Shown: positions 52,157-61,585, counted from the stretch's first letter. The stretch: 64,000 bases of DNA from Pseudoxanthomonas sp. 3HH-4 (GCF_006716465.1 NZ_VFPB01000002.1:372001-436000); one strand, 5' to 3'. Notes: generated by a model not told the origin, from the sequence alone. Translations and numbers: made by a program.

Positions 52157-53635
52157 TCAGTGACCCGCGCTGAACCCGGCCTTCCCGTCCCTGTGCGTGC
52201 CCAACTGGTCCACCAGCGATTCACTGGCCTGGTTGAGGCCGACCACCTCCACTTCCGCCCCATGCTTGCGCATCTTCAACACCACGCGGTCCAGCGCCGC
52301 GACTGCACTGGTATCCCAGAAGTGGGTCTCGGTCAGGTCGATGACCACCTTCTTCGTCGCATGCAGGTAGTCGAAGCTGTTCGTGAACTGGATCGCGGAG
52401 GCGAAGAACACCTGGCCCCGCACCTTGTAGACGCGGGTGTCGTCGGCCACATCCTCATCGTCCACCTTCAGCATCGCGCTCACCCGTCGGGTGAACGACA
52501 GCGCGGTCAGCAACACGCCCGTCAGCACGCCCTTGGCGAGATCGTGGGTGGCCACGGTAACGACGACCGTACCGATCATGATCAGGTTCGCGGTCCGGGG
52601 ATGGGTCTTAAGCTCGGCGAAACTCTTCCAGTGGAAGGTGCCGATGCTGACCATGATCATCACCGCGACCAGCGCCGCCATCGGAATCCTCGATACCCAC
52701 TCCGACGCGTAGACCACCAACAACAGCAGCACGGTGCCGGCAATGAAGCACGACAGCCTTCCGCGGCCACCGGAAGACACGTTGATCACCGACTGGCCGA
52801 TCATCGCGCACCCCGCCATGCCGCCGAAGAAGCCGGTGACGATGTTGGCCGCGCCCTGGCCCGCGCACTCGCGGCGCCTATCGGTCGGCGTATCCGTCAT
52901 GTCCTCGACGATCTGCGCCGTCATCAGCGATTCCAGCAGGCCGACGACCGCCAGCGTCGCGGACACCGGCAGCAGGATCTTCAGCGTATCGAGCGTCCAC
53001 GGGATGTCCGGGAACAGGAACACCGGCAGGCTGTCCGGCAGTTCGCCCATGTCGCCGACGGTGCGGATGTCCAGGCCGAGCCAGATGCAGACGAGGGTCA
53101 GCACCACGATCGCGACCAGCGGCGAAGGCACCACTTTCGTCGCGCGGGGCAGCAGGTAGATGATGGCCAGCCCGGCCGCGCACACCGCGTACACCGTCCA
53201 CGGCATACCGATCAATTCCGGCAACTGCGCCAGGAAGATCAGGATGGCCAGCGCATTGACGAAGCCCACCACCACCGATCGCGATACGAAGCGCATCAGC
53301 GAATTGAGGCGCAACGCCGCCGCGACGATCTGCAGCAGACCCGCCAGGATGGTCGCGGCAAACAGGTGCTGCAGCCCATGGTCCCTGACCAGGTCCACCA
53401 TCACGAGCGCCATGGCACCGGTGGCGGCCGAGATCATGCCCGGCCGCCCGCCGGCGATGGCCGTGATCACCGCGATGCAGAAGGATGCGTACAACCCGAT
53501 CTTCGGATCCACGCCGGCAATGATGGAGAACGCGATGGCCTCCGGAATGAGAGCCAGCGCGACGAGGACGCCGGAAAGAATGTCGCCACGGACATTGCCG
53601 AACCACTGCTCGCGCAGCGGATAGTTGACAGACAT
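52157..53635 (-). CDS. SulP-family anion transporter with STAS domain
   Basis: 492 residues with 10-14 membrane helices and the SulP signatures [20 protein letters not shown] and [22 protein letters not shown]-terminal STAS domain (about 395-485) contains the [20 protein letters not shown] motif. SulP proteins move sulfate, bicarbonate or other anions across the inner membrane. The start at 53635 has AGGAG six bases upstream. The leader before it can form competing hairpins, which suggests post-transcriptional control. Confidence 0.92.
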   Translation of the reverse strand: MSVNYPLREQWFGNVRGDILSGVLVALALIPEAIAFSIIAGVDPKIGLYASFCIAVITAIAGGRPGMISAATGAMALVMVDLVRDHGLQHLFAATILAGLLQIVAAALRLNSLMRFVSRSVVVGFVNALAILIFLAQLPELIGMPWTVYAVCAAGLAIIYLLPRATKVVPSPLVAIVVLTLVCIWLGLDIRTVGDMGELPDSLPVFLFPDIPWTLDTLKILLPVSATLAVVGLLESLMTAQIVEDMTDTPTDRRRECAGQGAANIVTGFFGGMAGCAMIGQSVINVSSGGRGRLSCFIAGTVLLLLVVYASEWVSRIPMAALVAVMIMVSIGTFHWKSFAELKTHPRTANLIMIGTVVVTVATHDLAKGVLTGVLLTALSFTRRVSAMLKVDDEDVADDTRVYKVRGQVFFASAIQFTNSFDYLHATKKVVIDLTETHFWDTSAVAALDRVVLKMRKHGAEVEVVGLNQASESLVDQLGTHRDGKAGFSAGH

Positions 53636-53950
53636 GGGGGACTCCTGCGCGCCGCCGAAGGCGCGTTGCATGGTGGCGTAAAAGACAAGAACCCTTCGGC
53701 CGCCGGAAGATCGGCAGCTTCATGCATCAAGGAAGGGTCAGGGCGGCGTCATCGAAGTATCAGGACCAGCGCGGTGCACGCATTCTATGGCAGTGCAATA
53801 ACCCGCTCAACACACGGCGAGCGGTTACGCCTCGCGCCAGGTCCATTCCACGCGACGTGGTCGCGCCGATGCCGGCTGGCAACGTCTGGTGCATGTTGGG
53901 GTTCGCGCGCTCCCCCCAACACACGGCCGATACGCGTCTACAGGAGCGGA
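53636..53950 (-). promoter_or_regulatory. SulP leader with mutually exclusive hairpins; otherwise gene-free
   Basis: Three arrangements compete in the minus-strand RNA. ACCCTTC (53738-53732) can pair with GAAGGGT (53697-53691). GCCGAAGG (53700-53693), which shares bases with the latter, can pair with CCTTCGGC (53661-53654). CGCGCC (53665-53660) can form a local hairpin with GGCGCG (53653-53648), two bases from the AGGAG ribosome site. The upstream 200 bp contain no convincing gene. I do not recognise a known riboswitch class. Confidence 0.45.
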
Positions 53951-54067
53951 TCAGGTCGGCGCGAACCCACGCGTGGCCTTCTTCTCGCTCTTCTCGGCGC
54001 GCTTTTCCTTCATCGTCTTCGCCGGCTTTTTCTTCTGCTCTTTCTTTTTGTCGAGGCCCTTGGCCAT
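53951..54067 (-). CDS. 38-residue lysine-rich protein
   Basis: A short frame reading MAKGLDKKKEQKKKPAKTMK, then EKRAEKSEKKATRGFAPT. Thirteen or more lysines and no hydrophobic segment make it a strongly basic, probably disordered cytoplasmic protein that could bind nucleic acid or ribosomes. GGGAG nine bases before the ATG supports translation. The pattern looks like small conserved K-rich proteins of proteobacteria, but the function is unknown. Confidence 0.7.
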   Translation of the reverse strand: MAKGLDKKKEQKKKPAKTMKEKRAEKSEKKATRGFAPT

Positions 54068-54192
54068 CACGTGTACTCCCATGGTCGTTGCGACCGCCGG
54101 GAGCATGACACATCCGGGGCGCCAGGGAGGTGAGGCTGCATGGGGTCAGCCGACGCAAGGCATAGCGCTCGCGAGGGAACCCGCCTGCCCGC

Positions 54193-55206
54193 CTACAGCG
54201 CCATGCCGGGGTGCCAGCCGCTACGGGCCAGGAAGGCGCGGGCGTCGTCCATCTCCAGGATCTCGCGCAGCGCCTGGCGCTTGTCGGACGCGTTGCGGTA
54301 ATAGGCCTTGGCGATCCGGTAACCGACCCAGTAGCCCAGGTCCCCGGGCTGCTCCGGCGTGGTGTTGTAGACCCAGTCCTTGAGCTCGGTCTTGTCGATG
54401 TCTGCGGCGAAACGGGTTTCGATCTCCTGTTCGCGGCCTGCCACCATCGCTGCAGTGCGACCGTAGGCGATCCCGCCCGCCACCTGTTCGCCGACGAATT
54501 CGGCGATGCCCTCGAGCAGCGAGATTTCCAGTACCGTCGGCGCGGGCTTGTCGCTCAGTTTGTGCGCGTTGACCTGCTGCACATGGACGTATTCGTGCGC
54601 GAGGACGTAGACGATCCTGTCCTCGGGGTCGGCATTGAGCCAGTCCGCGTCGCACAGCGCCTCCAGGCCCACCTGGATGCCGGTATCGGGGGCGCCGATG
54701 GCGATCGGTTTGCCGCGACCGATGGCGATGGTCACCGGCGGGAAGCGCGCCTCGCCATACAGTCCGCCGAGGTCGCGCAGGGCCTTCTCGAGCCGCGCGC
54801 GCGCCTGCGGCAGCACGGCCAGGCAGCGGCGCGCATCGGCATAGAGCGCGGGATCGCGTGCCACGGCATCCGCAATGCGTTGCCCCGTGGTGTTGCGCAG
54901 ACGGGCGAACAGGCGCAGCCCTTCCGAACCCTGCTCCAGGTAATCGCGCTGCAGTTGCGCAGCCGTCGGCTTTCCGCCCGCCGCATCGTAGACGCGGTAG
55001 AACAGCGCCACGTCATCGGTCTGCACGACGGCGCCTGCCGCGGCGACAGTCGGTGCATCCACTTCCGCCGCAGCGGAAAGGTCCGCCTGCGTGCCCAGTA
55101 CTGCCAGCAACAGCATGGCAGTGGCCCGCACACGCGTGAAGGCAAATCCTGGCAATGGACCGCGCTGGATCATCCTGCTGAAGTTCCACTGGGGTGCCAC
55201 ACGCAT
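54193..55206 (-). CDS. Exported putative zinc metalloprotease (DUF2268-like)
   Basis: 337 residues. A hydrophobic N-terminal export signal (ATAMLLLAVLGTQADLSAAA) is followed by a domain with the zinc motif HEYVH (VYVLAHEYVHVQQVN, about 200) and a downstream LLEGIAEFVGEQ that supplies the third ligand Glu, as in gluzincin-like DUF2268 proteins. It should act in the periplasm on unknown substrates. The ATG at 55206 may be early; Met 12 is an alternative. Confidence 0.78.
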   Translation of the reverse strand: MRVAPQWNFSRMIQRGPLPGFAFTRVRATAMLLLAVLGTQADLSAAAEVDAPTVAAAGAVVQTDDVALFYRVYDAAGGKPTAAQLQRDYLEQGSEGLRLFARLRNTTGQRIADAVARDPALYADARRCLAVLPQARARLEKALRDLGGLYGEARFPPVTIAIGRGKPIAIGAPDTGIQVGLEALCDADWLNADPEDRIVYVLAHEYVHVQQVNAHKLSDKPAPTVLEISLLEGIAEFVGEQVAGGIAYGRTAAMVAGREQEIETRFAADIDKTELKDWVYNTTPEQPGDLGYWVGYRIAKAYYRNASDKRQALREILEMDDARAFLARSGWHPGMAL

Positions 55207-55297
55207 CGGTTCCGGTCCCGTTTCGATTTCGTGTGCCGATTCTGACCGCTGGACCCGCCTCCGGCCAACGGGTCACCGCGCTGCGATAGCTAAAGCG

Positions 55298-55678
55298 CTA
55301 GACGGACAGCAACGCAGAGAAGAAGCCCGCTCCCATCCACACGGCGAACGCCGCCATGGCCGCGATGAGCCTGAGTTCGTCGGAGCGGACGACCGCGCAA
55401 CCTGCGAGCAGCAGGACGACGACCACGGTGCACGCGCCGTAGGCGACGAGCATGTGCCTACCCCAAACCAGAAGAGCCGGTGGCCCGAGAAGCCCCATGT
55501 GCCAGATGGTCTTGACGGGAAGCCAGTCGGGTCGGAAGAAGGCCACAAGACTGAGGCCGCCATACACCATCAGCACCGGAAGCAGCACAACGACTGCGAC
55601 TCGAACAGCAAAGGGATGGCGTTGTGTTCCTGACGTGAGCAAGCATTCACTCCTTCGGAAACTGGCGCAATCTAGCAT
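55298..55678 (-). CDS. Small multi-pass membrane protein, unknown
   Basis: 126 residues with three or four helices (VAVVVLLPVLMVYGGLSLVA, GACTVVVVLLLAGCAVV, IAAMAAFAVWMGAGFFSALL). No family recognised. The start is uncertain because the first 25 residues lack membrane character and no clear ribosome site is seen. Codon usage and the long hydrophobic frame support a real gene. Confidence 0.55.
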   Translation of the reverse strand: MLDCASFRRSECLLTSGTQRHPFAVRVAVVVLLPVLMVYGGLSLVAFFRPDWLPVKTIWHMGLLGPPALLVWGRHMLVAYGACTVVVVLLLAGCAVVRSDELRLIAAMAAFAVWMGAGFFSALLSV

Positions 55679-55726
55679 CGGCTCACAGGGTACTGGATGC
55701 GCGTCCGCCTCGCGTGCAGCCCCGCC

Positions 55727-56467
55727 TCACCGCACGGCCAGCGCCACCGCATCCGCACCCGCCGGGAAATGCAGTTGCCCGGTGGTGTCGTTCACGGCGC
55801 GCCACACGCCTTCAGCGACGTCGGCCTCGGTGGTCACCGCGGTGATGCTGCCCAGCCCGGCAAATACGCTATGGGCGAAGGGCTCGTACGCCTCGGGGAT
55901 GAGGCCCTGCATGCGCTGCTGGCCATTGGCGGTGAACCGGGTGGAAGGACCATAGCCGGGCTCCACCAGCTTGACCCGCACATCGAAGGCCTTGAGTTCG
56001 TGTTCCAGCGATGCGGTGAAACCTTCGACTGCGGTCTTGCTGGCGGTATACGCCGCCACCAGCGGGAACGGTGCCAGCGTAGCGCTGGAGGTGACGTTCA
56101 CGATGACGCCTGCCCGGCGTTCGCGGAACTGCGGGATGAAAGCCTGGCACATGGCCATAAGTCCGAAGGTGTTGGTTTCGAATACCTCGCGCACGGTGTC
56201 CATGGGCGTGGCTTCGAATGCACCGAACAGGCCGATGCCGGCATTGTTGACCAGCGCGTCGATGGGACCCGCGGCCTGCACGGCGCTGGCGATGCTGTCC
56301 GGCCGGGTGACATCCAGCGCGAGCACGCGCAGATGGGGTGAAGCGGGGAGCAGGTCTTCGCGCGGATGCCGCTGGGTGGCGATGACGCGCCAGCCCTGCG
56401 CGAGGAAGTGGCGGGCGGTTTCCAGGCCGTAGCCGGACGAGCAGCCGGTGATCAGGACGGTCTTCAT
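55727..56467 (-). CDS. Short-chain dehydrogenase/reductase
   Basis: 246 residues. The NAD(P) site is TGCSSGYGLETARHFL, followed by NNAGIG, the catalytic Ser in VNVTSSATLAPF and YTASK. It reduces or oxidises a small alcohol/carbonyl in the cytoplasm. GGAGAACGAA precedes the ATG. It is divergent from an AraC-type regulator over 99 bp, where an imperfect inverted repeat GGATGAT/ATCGTCC (56520-56542) may be the regulator's site. Confidence 0.92.
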   Translation of the reverse strand: MKTVLITGCSSGYGLETARHFLAQGWRVIATQRHPREDLLPASPHLRVLALDVTRPDSIASAVQAAGPIDALVNNAGIGLFGAFEATPMDTVREVFETNTFGLMAMCQAFIPQFRERRAGVIVNVTSSATLAPFPLVAAYTASKTAVEGFTASLEHELKAFDVRVKLVEPGYGPSTRFTANGQQRMQGLIPEAYEPFAHSVFAGLGSITAVTTEADVAEGVWRAVNDTTGQLHFPAGADAVALAVR

Positions 56468-56566
56468 TTCGTTCTCCGAGGGTGAGTTGACTCGGCGGGA
56501 ACGATAGGCCAGCCTTTCCGGATGATCGATAACGCATCGTCCTGTTTGTTTTAGCCAGAGTCCGGA

Positions 56567-57463
56567 ATGGGAGATCCACTTTCCGACGTCGTCCAGCTGC
56601 TGCATCCGCAGGCGGTCTTTGCCAACGTCATCAGCGGCAAGGGCAACTGGGCCGTGCGGTATGCCGACTACGGCCAGCCCGGCTTCTGCATCGTGCTGGA
56701 AGGCAGCGCGCGACTGGCCGTGGATGGGCACGCCCCCATTACCATCAGCGCGGGCGACTTCGTGCTGCTGCCGACCACGCCCGCCTTCACGCTTTCCGGC
56801 TTCGTGCCGGCGCCACAGGTCTTCGTCGATCCCAGCGTTGTGCCCGGAGGACACGGCGAACTGCGTCATGGCGATCCGGACGGCCCTCCGGACATGCGCT
56901 CGCTGGGTGGCGCCTTCCTGTTCGACACGAAGGACGCCGCGCTGCTGGTATCGCTGCTGCCCACGGTGGTCCATGTGCAGGGTTCGCAGCGGCTCATGCA
57001 ACTGGTGCAGATGGTCGGCGAAGAATACGCACAGCAGCAGCCGGGCAATGCGTACATGCTGTCCCGGCTGGTCGAGATGCTGCTGGTGGAAGCCATGCGT
57101 TCGACGACCGCGGGAAACGCGCCTCCCGGCCTGCTGCGCGGACTGGGCGATGAGCGGCTGGCGATGGCGCTCAAGCAGATCCATGCGCGCATCGCGCATG
57201 GGTGGACCGTGGGCGAGCTGGCGAAGGCCGCCGCGCTCTCACGCTCGACGTTCTTCGAACGTTTCACCCGCACCGTCGGCGTGCCACCGATGGAATACGT
57301 GCTGGCGTGGCGCATGGAAGTCGCGAAGGAATTGCTCAGGCGCGACGGCCTCAGCGTGGCCGAAGTGGCCGAGCGCGTCGGCTACGGCTCGACCAGCACG
57401 TTCAGCGTGGCCTTCAGCCGGCATGTGGGCGAACCGCCCAGCCGGTATGCAGACGGGCCGTGA
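56567..57463 (+). CDS. AraC-family regulator with cupin_6 domain
   Basis: 298 residues. The N-terminal half is a cupin effector domain (CIVLEGSARLAVDGHAPITI, GDFVLLPTTPAFTL). Residues 190-295 hold the AraC DNA-binding domain (WTVGELAKAAALSRSTFFER, VGYGSTSTFSVAFSRHVGEP). This type commonly controls a divergently placed oxidoreductase gene, here the short-chain dehydrogenase. Inducer unknown. Confidence 0.9.
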   Translation: MGDPLSDVVQLLHPQAVFANVISGKGNWAVRYADYGQPGFCIVLEGSARLAVDGHAPITISAGDFVLLPTTPAFTLSGFVPAPQVFVDPSVVPGGHGELRHGDPDGPPDMRSLGGAFLFDTKDAALLVSLLPTVVHVQGSQRLMQLVQMVGEEYAQQQPGNAYMLSRLVEMLLVEAMRSTTAGNAPPGLLRGLGDERLAMALKQIHARIAHGWTVGELAKAAALSRSTFFERFTRTVGVPPMEYVLAWRMEVAKELLRRDGLSVAEVAERVGYGSTSTFSVAFSRHVGEPPSRYADGP

Positions 57464-57529
57464 AGCGTCTAGGCACAGGGAAATGCATCTGCTTCGGACT
57501 GGCGTACGAACCGCGTCGCCGCGACACCC

Positions 57530-58450
57530 CTACCGACCCGCGCGTCGCGCTTCCCAGAATGCCGCATCGTCGCCCGCTTCCTGTTTCAGCCACCCGCAGA
57601 ACGCGGTGATCGCGGCGCGCGGGCGCGCATCGTCCCGTCGCACCAGCCAGAAAGCGTATGCGTTGGGCAGGCTGCGCTCGAAGGGCGGGAGCAGGCGGCC
57701 ATGGAGCACGTCTTCCTTCACCAGGGGCGCGATGCCCAGCGCGATGCCATGGCCAGCGATGGCCGCTTCCTGCGCCAGGTAGATGCTGGCGAAGACCGGG
57801 CCGCGACCTGCATCGACACCCTCGACACCGGCGGCTTGCAGCCAGTCGGCCCATTGGGGCACACCGGGCCGGCCCAGCGCGCTTTCGTCATGCAGCAGCG
57901 TCTGCTGTCGCAGGTCGTCGAGCCGCGACAGCGCCAACGATGCCGCACAGACGGGAAATGCCGGCGCCTCCATCAGCCGTTCTGCATGCAGGCCCGCATA
58001 TCCGCCGGGTCCGTAGCGGATGGCGACATCGACACCGCGCGCGAAGTCGGCCGGCTCGTTGCCGGTTTCGATACGCACGCGGATATCGGGGAACGCGTGA
58101 TGGAAGCGGTGCAGCCGCGGCGCCAGCCACTTGGCGGCGAATGATTCCAGCGTGCTTATGCGCAGATCCGCCGATGCGTGCGATGTCACGCGGTCCAGCG
58201 CCAGGTCCAGTTGCCCGAAGATGTCGCCCAATGCAGCCGCCAGCGCCTTGCCTTCGACGGTGAGTTCCACCGAGCGATTGCCGCGATGGAACAGGGTGAT
58301 GCCCAGATACGTCTCGAGGTGCTTGACCTGATGGCTGACCGCCGCTGGCGTGACGAACAACTGCTGCGCGGCCGTGTTGAAACTCAGGTTCCGTGCCGCC
58401 GCTTCGAACGTGCGTAGCGCATTGAGTGGCGCGGGATGACGGGGCTTCAC
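57530..58450 (-). CDS. LysR-family regulator, GcvA-like
   Basis: 306 residues. The N-terminus PLNALRTFEAAARNLSFNTA AQQL and VTPAAVSHQVKHLE is the GcvA/AmpR-type LysR helix-turn-helix; the substrate-binding domain follows (90-295). A GTG start at 58450 places the helix at the usual position. The divergent partner is a metallo-beta-lactamase-fold gene. A 22-bp inverted repeat between them is the likely operator. Confidence 0.9.
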   Translation of the reverse strand: MKPRHPAPLNALRTFEAAARNLSFNTAAQQLFVTPAAVSHQVKHLETYLGITLFHRGNRSVELTVEGKALAAALGDIFGQLDLALDRVTSHASADLRISTLESFAAKWLAPRLHRFHHAFPDIRVRIETGNEPADFARGVDVAIRYGPGGYAGLHAERLMEAPAFPVCAASLALSRLDDLRQQTLLHDESALGRPGVPQWADWLQAAGVEGVDAGRGPVFASIYLAQEAAIAGHGIALGIAPLVKEDVLHGRLLPPFERSLPNAYAFWLVRRDDARPRAAITAFCGWLKQEAGDDAAFWEARRAGR

Positions 58451-58510
58451 GAGCACCTGGGCGAAGGGGAGTCGGCCGGCATCGTATCGCGTTACTTTTT
58501 CTGAAGCGAA

Positions 58511-58532
58511 CGACAAAACAACTCGTTTGTCG
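58511..58532. promoter_or_regulatory. Inverted repeat, candidate LysR operator
   Basis: CGACAAA (58511-58517), eight bases, TTTGTCG (58526-58532), perfectly complementary arms in an AT-richer patch midway between the divergent LysR and metallo-beta-lactamase genes. Confidence 0.55.
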
Positions 58533-58582
58533 CCACTGCGGTCGTTGGCCACCATGTCGCCACCCACGGCAAGGCGACCCTC

Positions 58583-59404
58583 GTGAAGTTCGAAGAAGTG
58601 CATACCGACGTGCTGATGTTTGTCGGCGATGACGTGCAATCCGTCGCCACCGCGTTCATCGATGGCGATGACGTGCTGCTGGTCGATTCGCTGGGCAGTG
58701 CGCAGGACGCTGGCCGCCTGCGCGACGTGCTTTGCGGGCAGTTGGGCAAGACCGTGCGCCTGCTCGCCGCCACCCATTTCATGAGCGACCACATCGCCGG
58801 CATGTCGCTGTTTCCCGACGCGTTGACGATGGCCCACCGGCATCATCGCCATGCCTACCTCTCGCAGAACCGCCGCGTGGATGCGCTCTACCGGGAGCCG
58901 GACATGGTGTTCGACAACATGGCCATCCGCTGGGGCGCGCATGCCCTGCGCTTTCTCCACAACCCGGGCAAGACGATGGACCACCTGAGCGTGGACGTGC
59001 CCACGGCGGACCTGGTCTGCGCGGGTGACAACATCGTCGGCAACATCGTCTACCTGTCGAAGGCCGATCCTGCCCTGCTCCGCGCCGCCATCGGGCGGAT
59101 GCGCCAGTTCGGCCGCGGGACGGTGATAGGCGGACACATTGGCAGGTTCGATGCGATGGTGCTCGACAATGCCCTGCACTATCTCGACCAGCTGCAGGAT
59201 GCCGTGCTCCGCTACCGCACCCAGGTATCGGAGACGGAAGCCGATGACCGGATCGCGACGATCCGCATCGAGGATTGCCTCGCACCGGGCGTGGTGCCGA
59301 CGGCGTTCGAACGCGAGTGGCATGGGCACAATCTCGAGGTCATCACGTCGCAGGCGATCTTCGCACTGGATGCCTTCCTCGCATCCCGGGAGATGCACGC
59401 ATGA
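58583..59404 (+). CDS. Metallo-beta-lactamase-fold hydrolase 1
   Basis: 273 residues starting at GTG 58583. The metal-binding motif reads THFMSDHIAG (His-x3-Asp-His, first residue of the usual HxHxDH replaced by Phe context), followed by MAHRHHRHAY, FLHNPGKTMDH and GGHIGRFD. No signal peptide is seen. It is cytoplasmic and of unknown substrate, likely controlled by the divergent LysR protein. Its stop overlaps the next gene by ATGA. Confidence 0.82.
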   Translation: MKFEEVHTDVLMFVGDDVQSVATAFIDGDDVLLVDSLGSAQDAGRLRDVLCGQLGKTVRLLAATHFMSDHIAGMSLFPDALTMAHRHHRHAYLSQNRRVDALYREPDMVFDNMAIRWGAHALRFLHNPGKTMDHLSVDVPTADLVCAGDNIVGNIVYLSKADPALLRAAIGRMRQFGRGTVIGGHIGRFDAMVLDNALHYLDQLQDAVLRYRTQVSETEADDRIATIRIEDCLAPGVVPTAFEREWHGHNLEVITSQAIFALDAFLASREMHA

Positions 59405-60255
59405 ACGGTGGTCCGCACATGGAAGGCCGCAGGCGGTTCCTCGCGGGTTGCGTGGCCGCATCCGCCGCGGCGCTGCTGCCTTCGGGCAGCCTGCTGGCGT
59501 CAGGTCCAGCACCCACGCTCCGCGTCCAGCGCCTGGCGTGGGCCGGCATCCGCCTGCAGTTGCCTCAGGCGACCTTGTTCATCGATCCCCTGGTCAACCC
59601 GGACGCCTGGGGAACGGCGCTCGGTGACGGGCTGGTGCCGGTGGATGACAGCGTGGGCGAGACCAGCGTGCTGATCACCCATACGCATTCGGACCACTTC
59701 GATGCGCTCGCCGTGGCGGATGCGCTCGGCCGCGGCGGCATGCTCGCCTATCCGGCAGGGACACAGCCGTTGCCGATGCCGGCCGGCGCACGCGCGAGAC
59801 CGAGCGCGCTGTGGGAACCCCAGTTGCTGGGCGACTTCACCGCCACGCCGGTACCTGCGTCGGACGGGTATGGCGACACCCAGGTGTCGTGGGTGGTCGC
59901 TGCCGGCGGACGCCGCATCTTCCATGGGGGCGACACGCTATGGCACGGCCACTGGTGGCGCATCGGCCGCCAGTTCGGGCCGTTCGATGCGGTCTTCCTC
60001 CCGATCAACGGCGCGCGATTCGGCTGGCGACAACCGGTCAGCGGCCAGCCGGGTGTGCTGACACCCGAGCAGGCGGTCGCAGCCGCCACCATCATGGGCG
60101 CACGCACGCTGGTGCCCATCCACTACGGCGTCACCGGCATGAAGGAATACGTGGAAGCGGACGACGCGCTCGATCGGCTGCGATCAGCGGCGCGCGACAG
60201 ATCGGTGGACGTCCAACCGGTGGCCCCCGGCGACTGGGTGGTCTGGCGTGCCTGA
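59401..60255 (+). CDS. Exported metallo-beta-lactamase-fold hydrolase 2 (UlaG-like)
   Basis: 284 residues. A Tat signal (RRRFLAGCVAASAAALLPSG) precedes an UlaG/L-ascorbate-lactonase-like domain with ITHTHSDHFDAL (HxHxDH), HGGDTLWHGHW and PIHYGV. It is predicted to act folded in the periplasm, the opposite compartment to its overlapping partner. Whether the pair process one compound in sequence is unknown. Confidence 0.85.
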   Translation: MNGGPHMEGRRRFLAGCVAASAAALLPSGSLLASGPAPTLRVQRLAWAGIRLQLPQATLFIDPLVNPDAWGTALGDGLVPVDDSVGETSVLITHTHSDHFDALAVADALGRGGMLAYPAGTQPLPMPAGARARPSALWEPQLLGDFTATPVPASDGYGDTQVSWVVAAGGRRIFHGGDTLWHGHWWRIGRQFGPFDAVFLPINGARFGWRQPVSGQPGVLTPEQAVAAATIMGARTLVPIHYGVTGMKEYVEADDALDRLRSAARDRSVDVQPVAPGDWVVWRA

Positions 60256-60479
60256 CCCGATGCCGGCGCGACGCTGCTGCAGACCTTCGCGCGGCTGATT
60301 GAATTAGTTTCCGGACCTGTTCACTGAACAGACTGGACGCAGAAATGCCGAGGAGACGGATCCCCGCTGTATGGGAGGCACGGCATTGTGCTGCACCTCA
60401 TAAGAAAACAGGTCAGGCCACGAACAGCGCCATCCGCTGCGCTGCCGCGCACACCAGAGGCGACACGCCGAAGCGCCCT

Positions 60480-61226
60480 TTACCGGCGGGCGGACCGCGC
60501 GCGTCTTCCGTCGCTGCGTTGCGCAGCCGCACGACTTTGCGCGAACTCCGGGAACGTCTCCTCGAGCGAGTCCTTGTCCGGGAGGATGTAGAACACCCCG
60601 CCCTTCTCGAACGTCGGCTGCATGATCCGCTCGTAGAACTCGGGCGATACATTGATGCAGCCGTGCGTGATGCGATTGTCATCGGGCGTGGGCGATGCGA
60701 GGCGTTCTTCACGCTTCTCGGCCGGGACGCCGGTGGCGGTCGGGTGGATGGAGACCGCGGAATCGTAGTCCACCCACAGTACGCGTCCCGCGTCGATGGA
60801 CGGACCAAAACCACCTACGAAGCGACCAGCAGGCGTCGTGCGATCCCGGCCTGGAATCTCGCGAAGCGCGAGACCTGCGACACCGGGGGCCGTGTGGTCG
60901 CCGACCGCCGAGCCGAAGAGCCCAGGGGCCGCGCCGCGAGGCCGCCCATCACCGCCGAACACCAGGATCTGCGCAGATGCCTTGTCGATGATCGCGAAGG
61001 GATAGCCCTGGCTGTCCTTGGTGGCGACGATCCAGCCAGCAAGCTCGATCACCGTCCCGGAGACGTCCTGGCCTTCCGGAAGCTGGTCGGCGACGGCCGC
61101 CGCTTGCTGGGTATCAAGCTCGGTCTTGGGCGCAGCGGAGCTCGCGAACGCCAGCGTCAGCAGCAGCGCGCAAGAGCAGGCGCGGATAGCGGGGTGTAGG
61201 CACGTACGAATGGCGCAGTTCCTCAA
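60480..61226 (-). CDS. L,D-transpeptidase-like (YkuD-fold) exported protein
   Basis: 248 residues with a signal peptide (ACSCALLLTLAFASSAA). The catalytic motif SIHPT followed by RITHGCINVSPEFYE gives the His and nucleophilic Cys of YkuD enzymes. These cross-link peptidoglycan or attach proteins to it, or hydrolyse such bonds. Length and motif spacing are unusual compared with ErfK/YbiS, so it may be a divergent subgroup. A small lipoprotein gene lies 89 bp upstream on the same strand. Confidence 0.82.
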   Translation of the reverse strand: MRNCAIRTCLHPAIRACSCALLLTLAFASSAAPKTELDTQQAAAVADQLPEGQDVSGTVIELAGWIVATKDSQGYPFAIIDKASAQILVFGGDGRPRGAAPGLFGSAVGDHTAPGVAGLALREIPGRDRTTPAGRFVGGFGPSIDAGRVLWVDYDSAVSIHPTATGVPAEKREERLASPTPDDNRITHGCINVSPEFYERIMQPTFEKGGVFYILPDKDSLEETFPEFAQSRAAAQRSDGRRARSARR

Positions 61227-61315
61227 AACAAAACAGTATCAAGCCAGAGCCCGGCGGCCAGCAGCGGCCACCGGATTCCAGGCCTCACGATTCGTCACGA
61301 ACCGTGCAAGCGCGA

Positions 61316-61585
61316 TCAGCCGCGCGGCACGCGGCGCGGCGCCGCTTCTAGCTGCCGCACGCGGCCTTCGATCTGATCCAGGCGCTGGTTGGCCTGCTGC
61401 GCGGACTGATTCGCGGCGTCGGCGCTCTGGGCCGCGCCCTGCACCTTCGTGTCGAGCTGATCGAGTCGCGAGTTGATCCCTGCGAACTCGTCGTCGTAAG
61501 TGGCGCAGCCGCTGAGAGCTGCGCCTGCCACCATCGCCACACCGAGCACACGCGCCGTCGTCATGAATCGCTTGTTGGTAAACAT
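61316..61585 (-). CDS. Alanine-zipper outer-membrane lipoprotein (Lpp-like)
   Basis: 89 residues: signal ending LSGC (Cys about 27), then a coiled-coil of heptads rich in Ala, Gln and Asn (INSRLDQLDTKVQGAAQSAD, AANQSAQQANQRLDQIEGRV). This is the alanine-zipper fold of Lpp-type lipoproteins. It lacks the C-terminal Lys used for attachment to peptidoglycan and ends with Arg-rich residues. AGGAGG precedes the ATG and TATATT (61619-61614) is a possible -10. Confidence 0.82.
   Translation of the reverse strand: MFTNKRFMTTARVLGVAMVAGAALSGCATYDDEFAGINSRLDQLDTKVQGAAQSADAANQSAQQANQRLDQIEGRVRQLEAAPRRVPRG

Noticed and set aside
52112..54133. 673-codon plus-strand frame
   Set aside because: Antisense of the SulP transporter, no recognisable fold.
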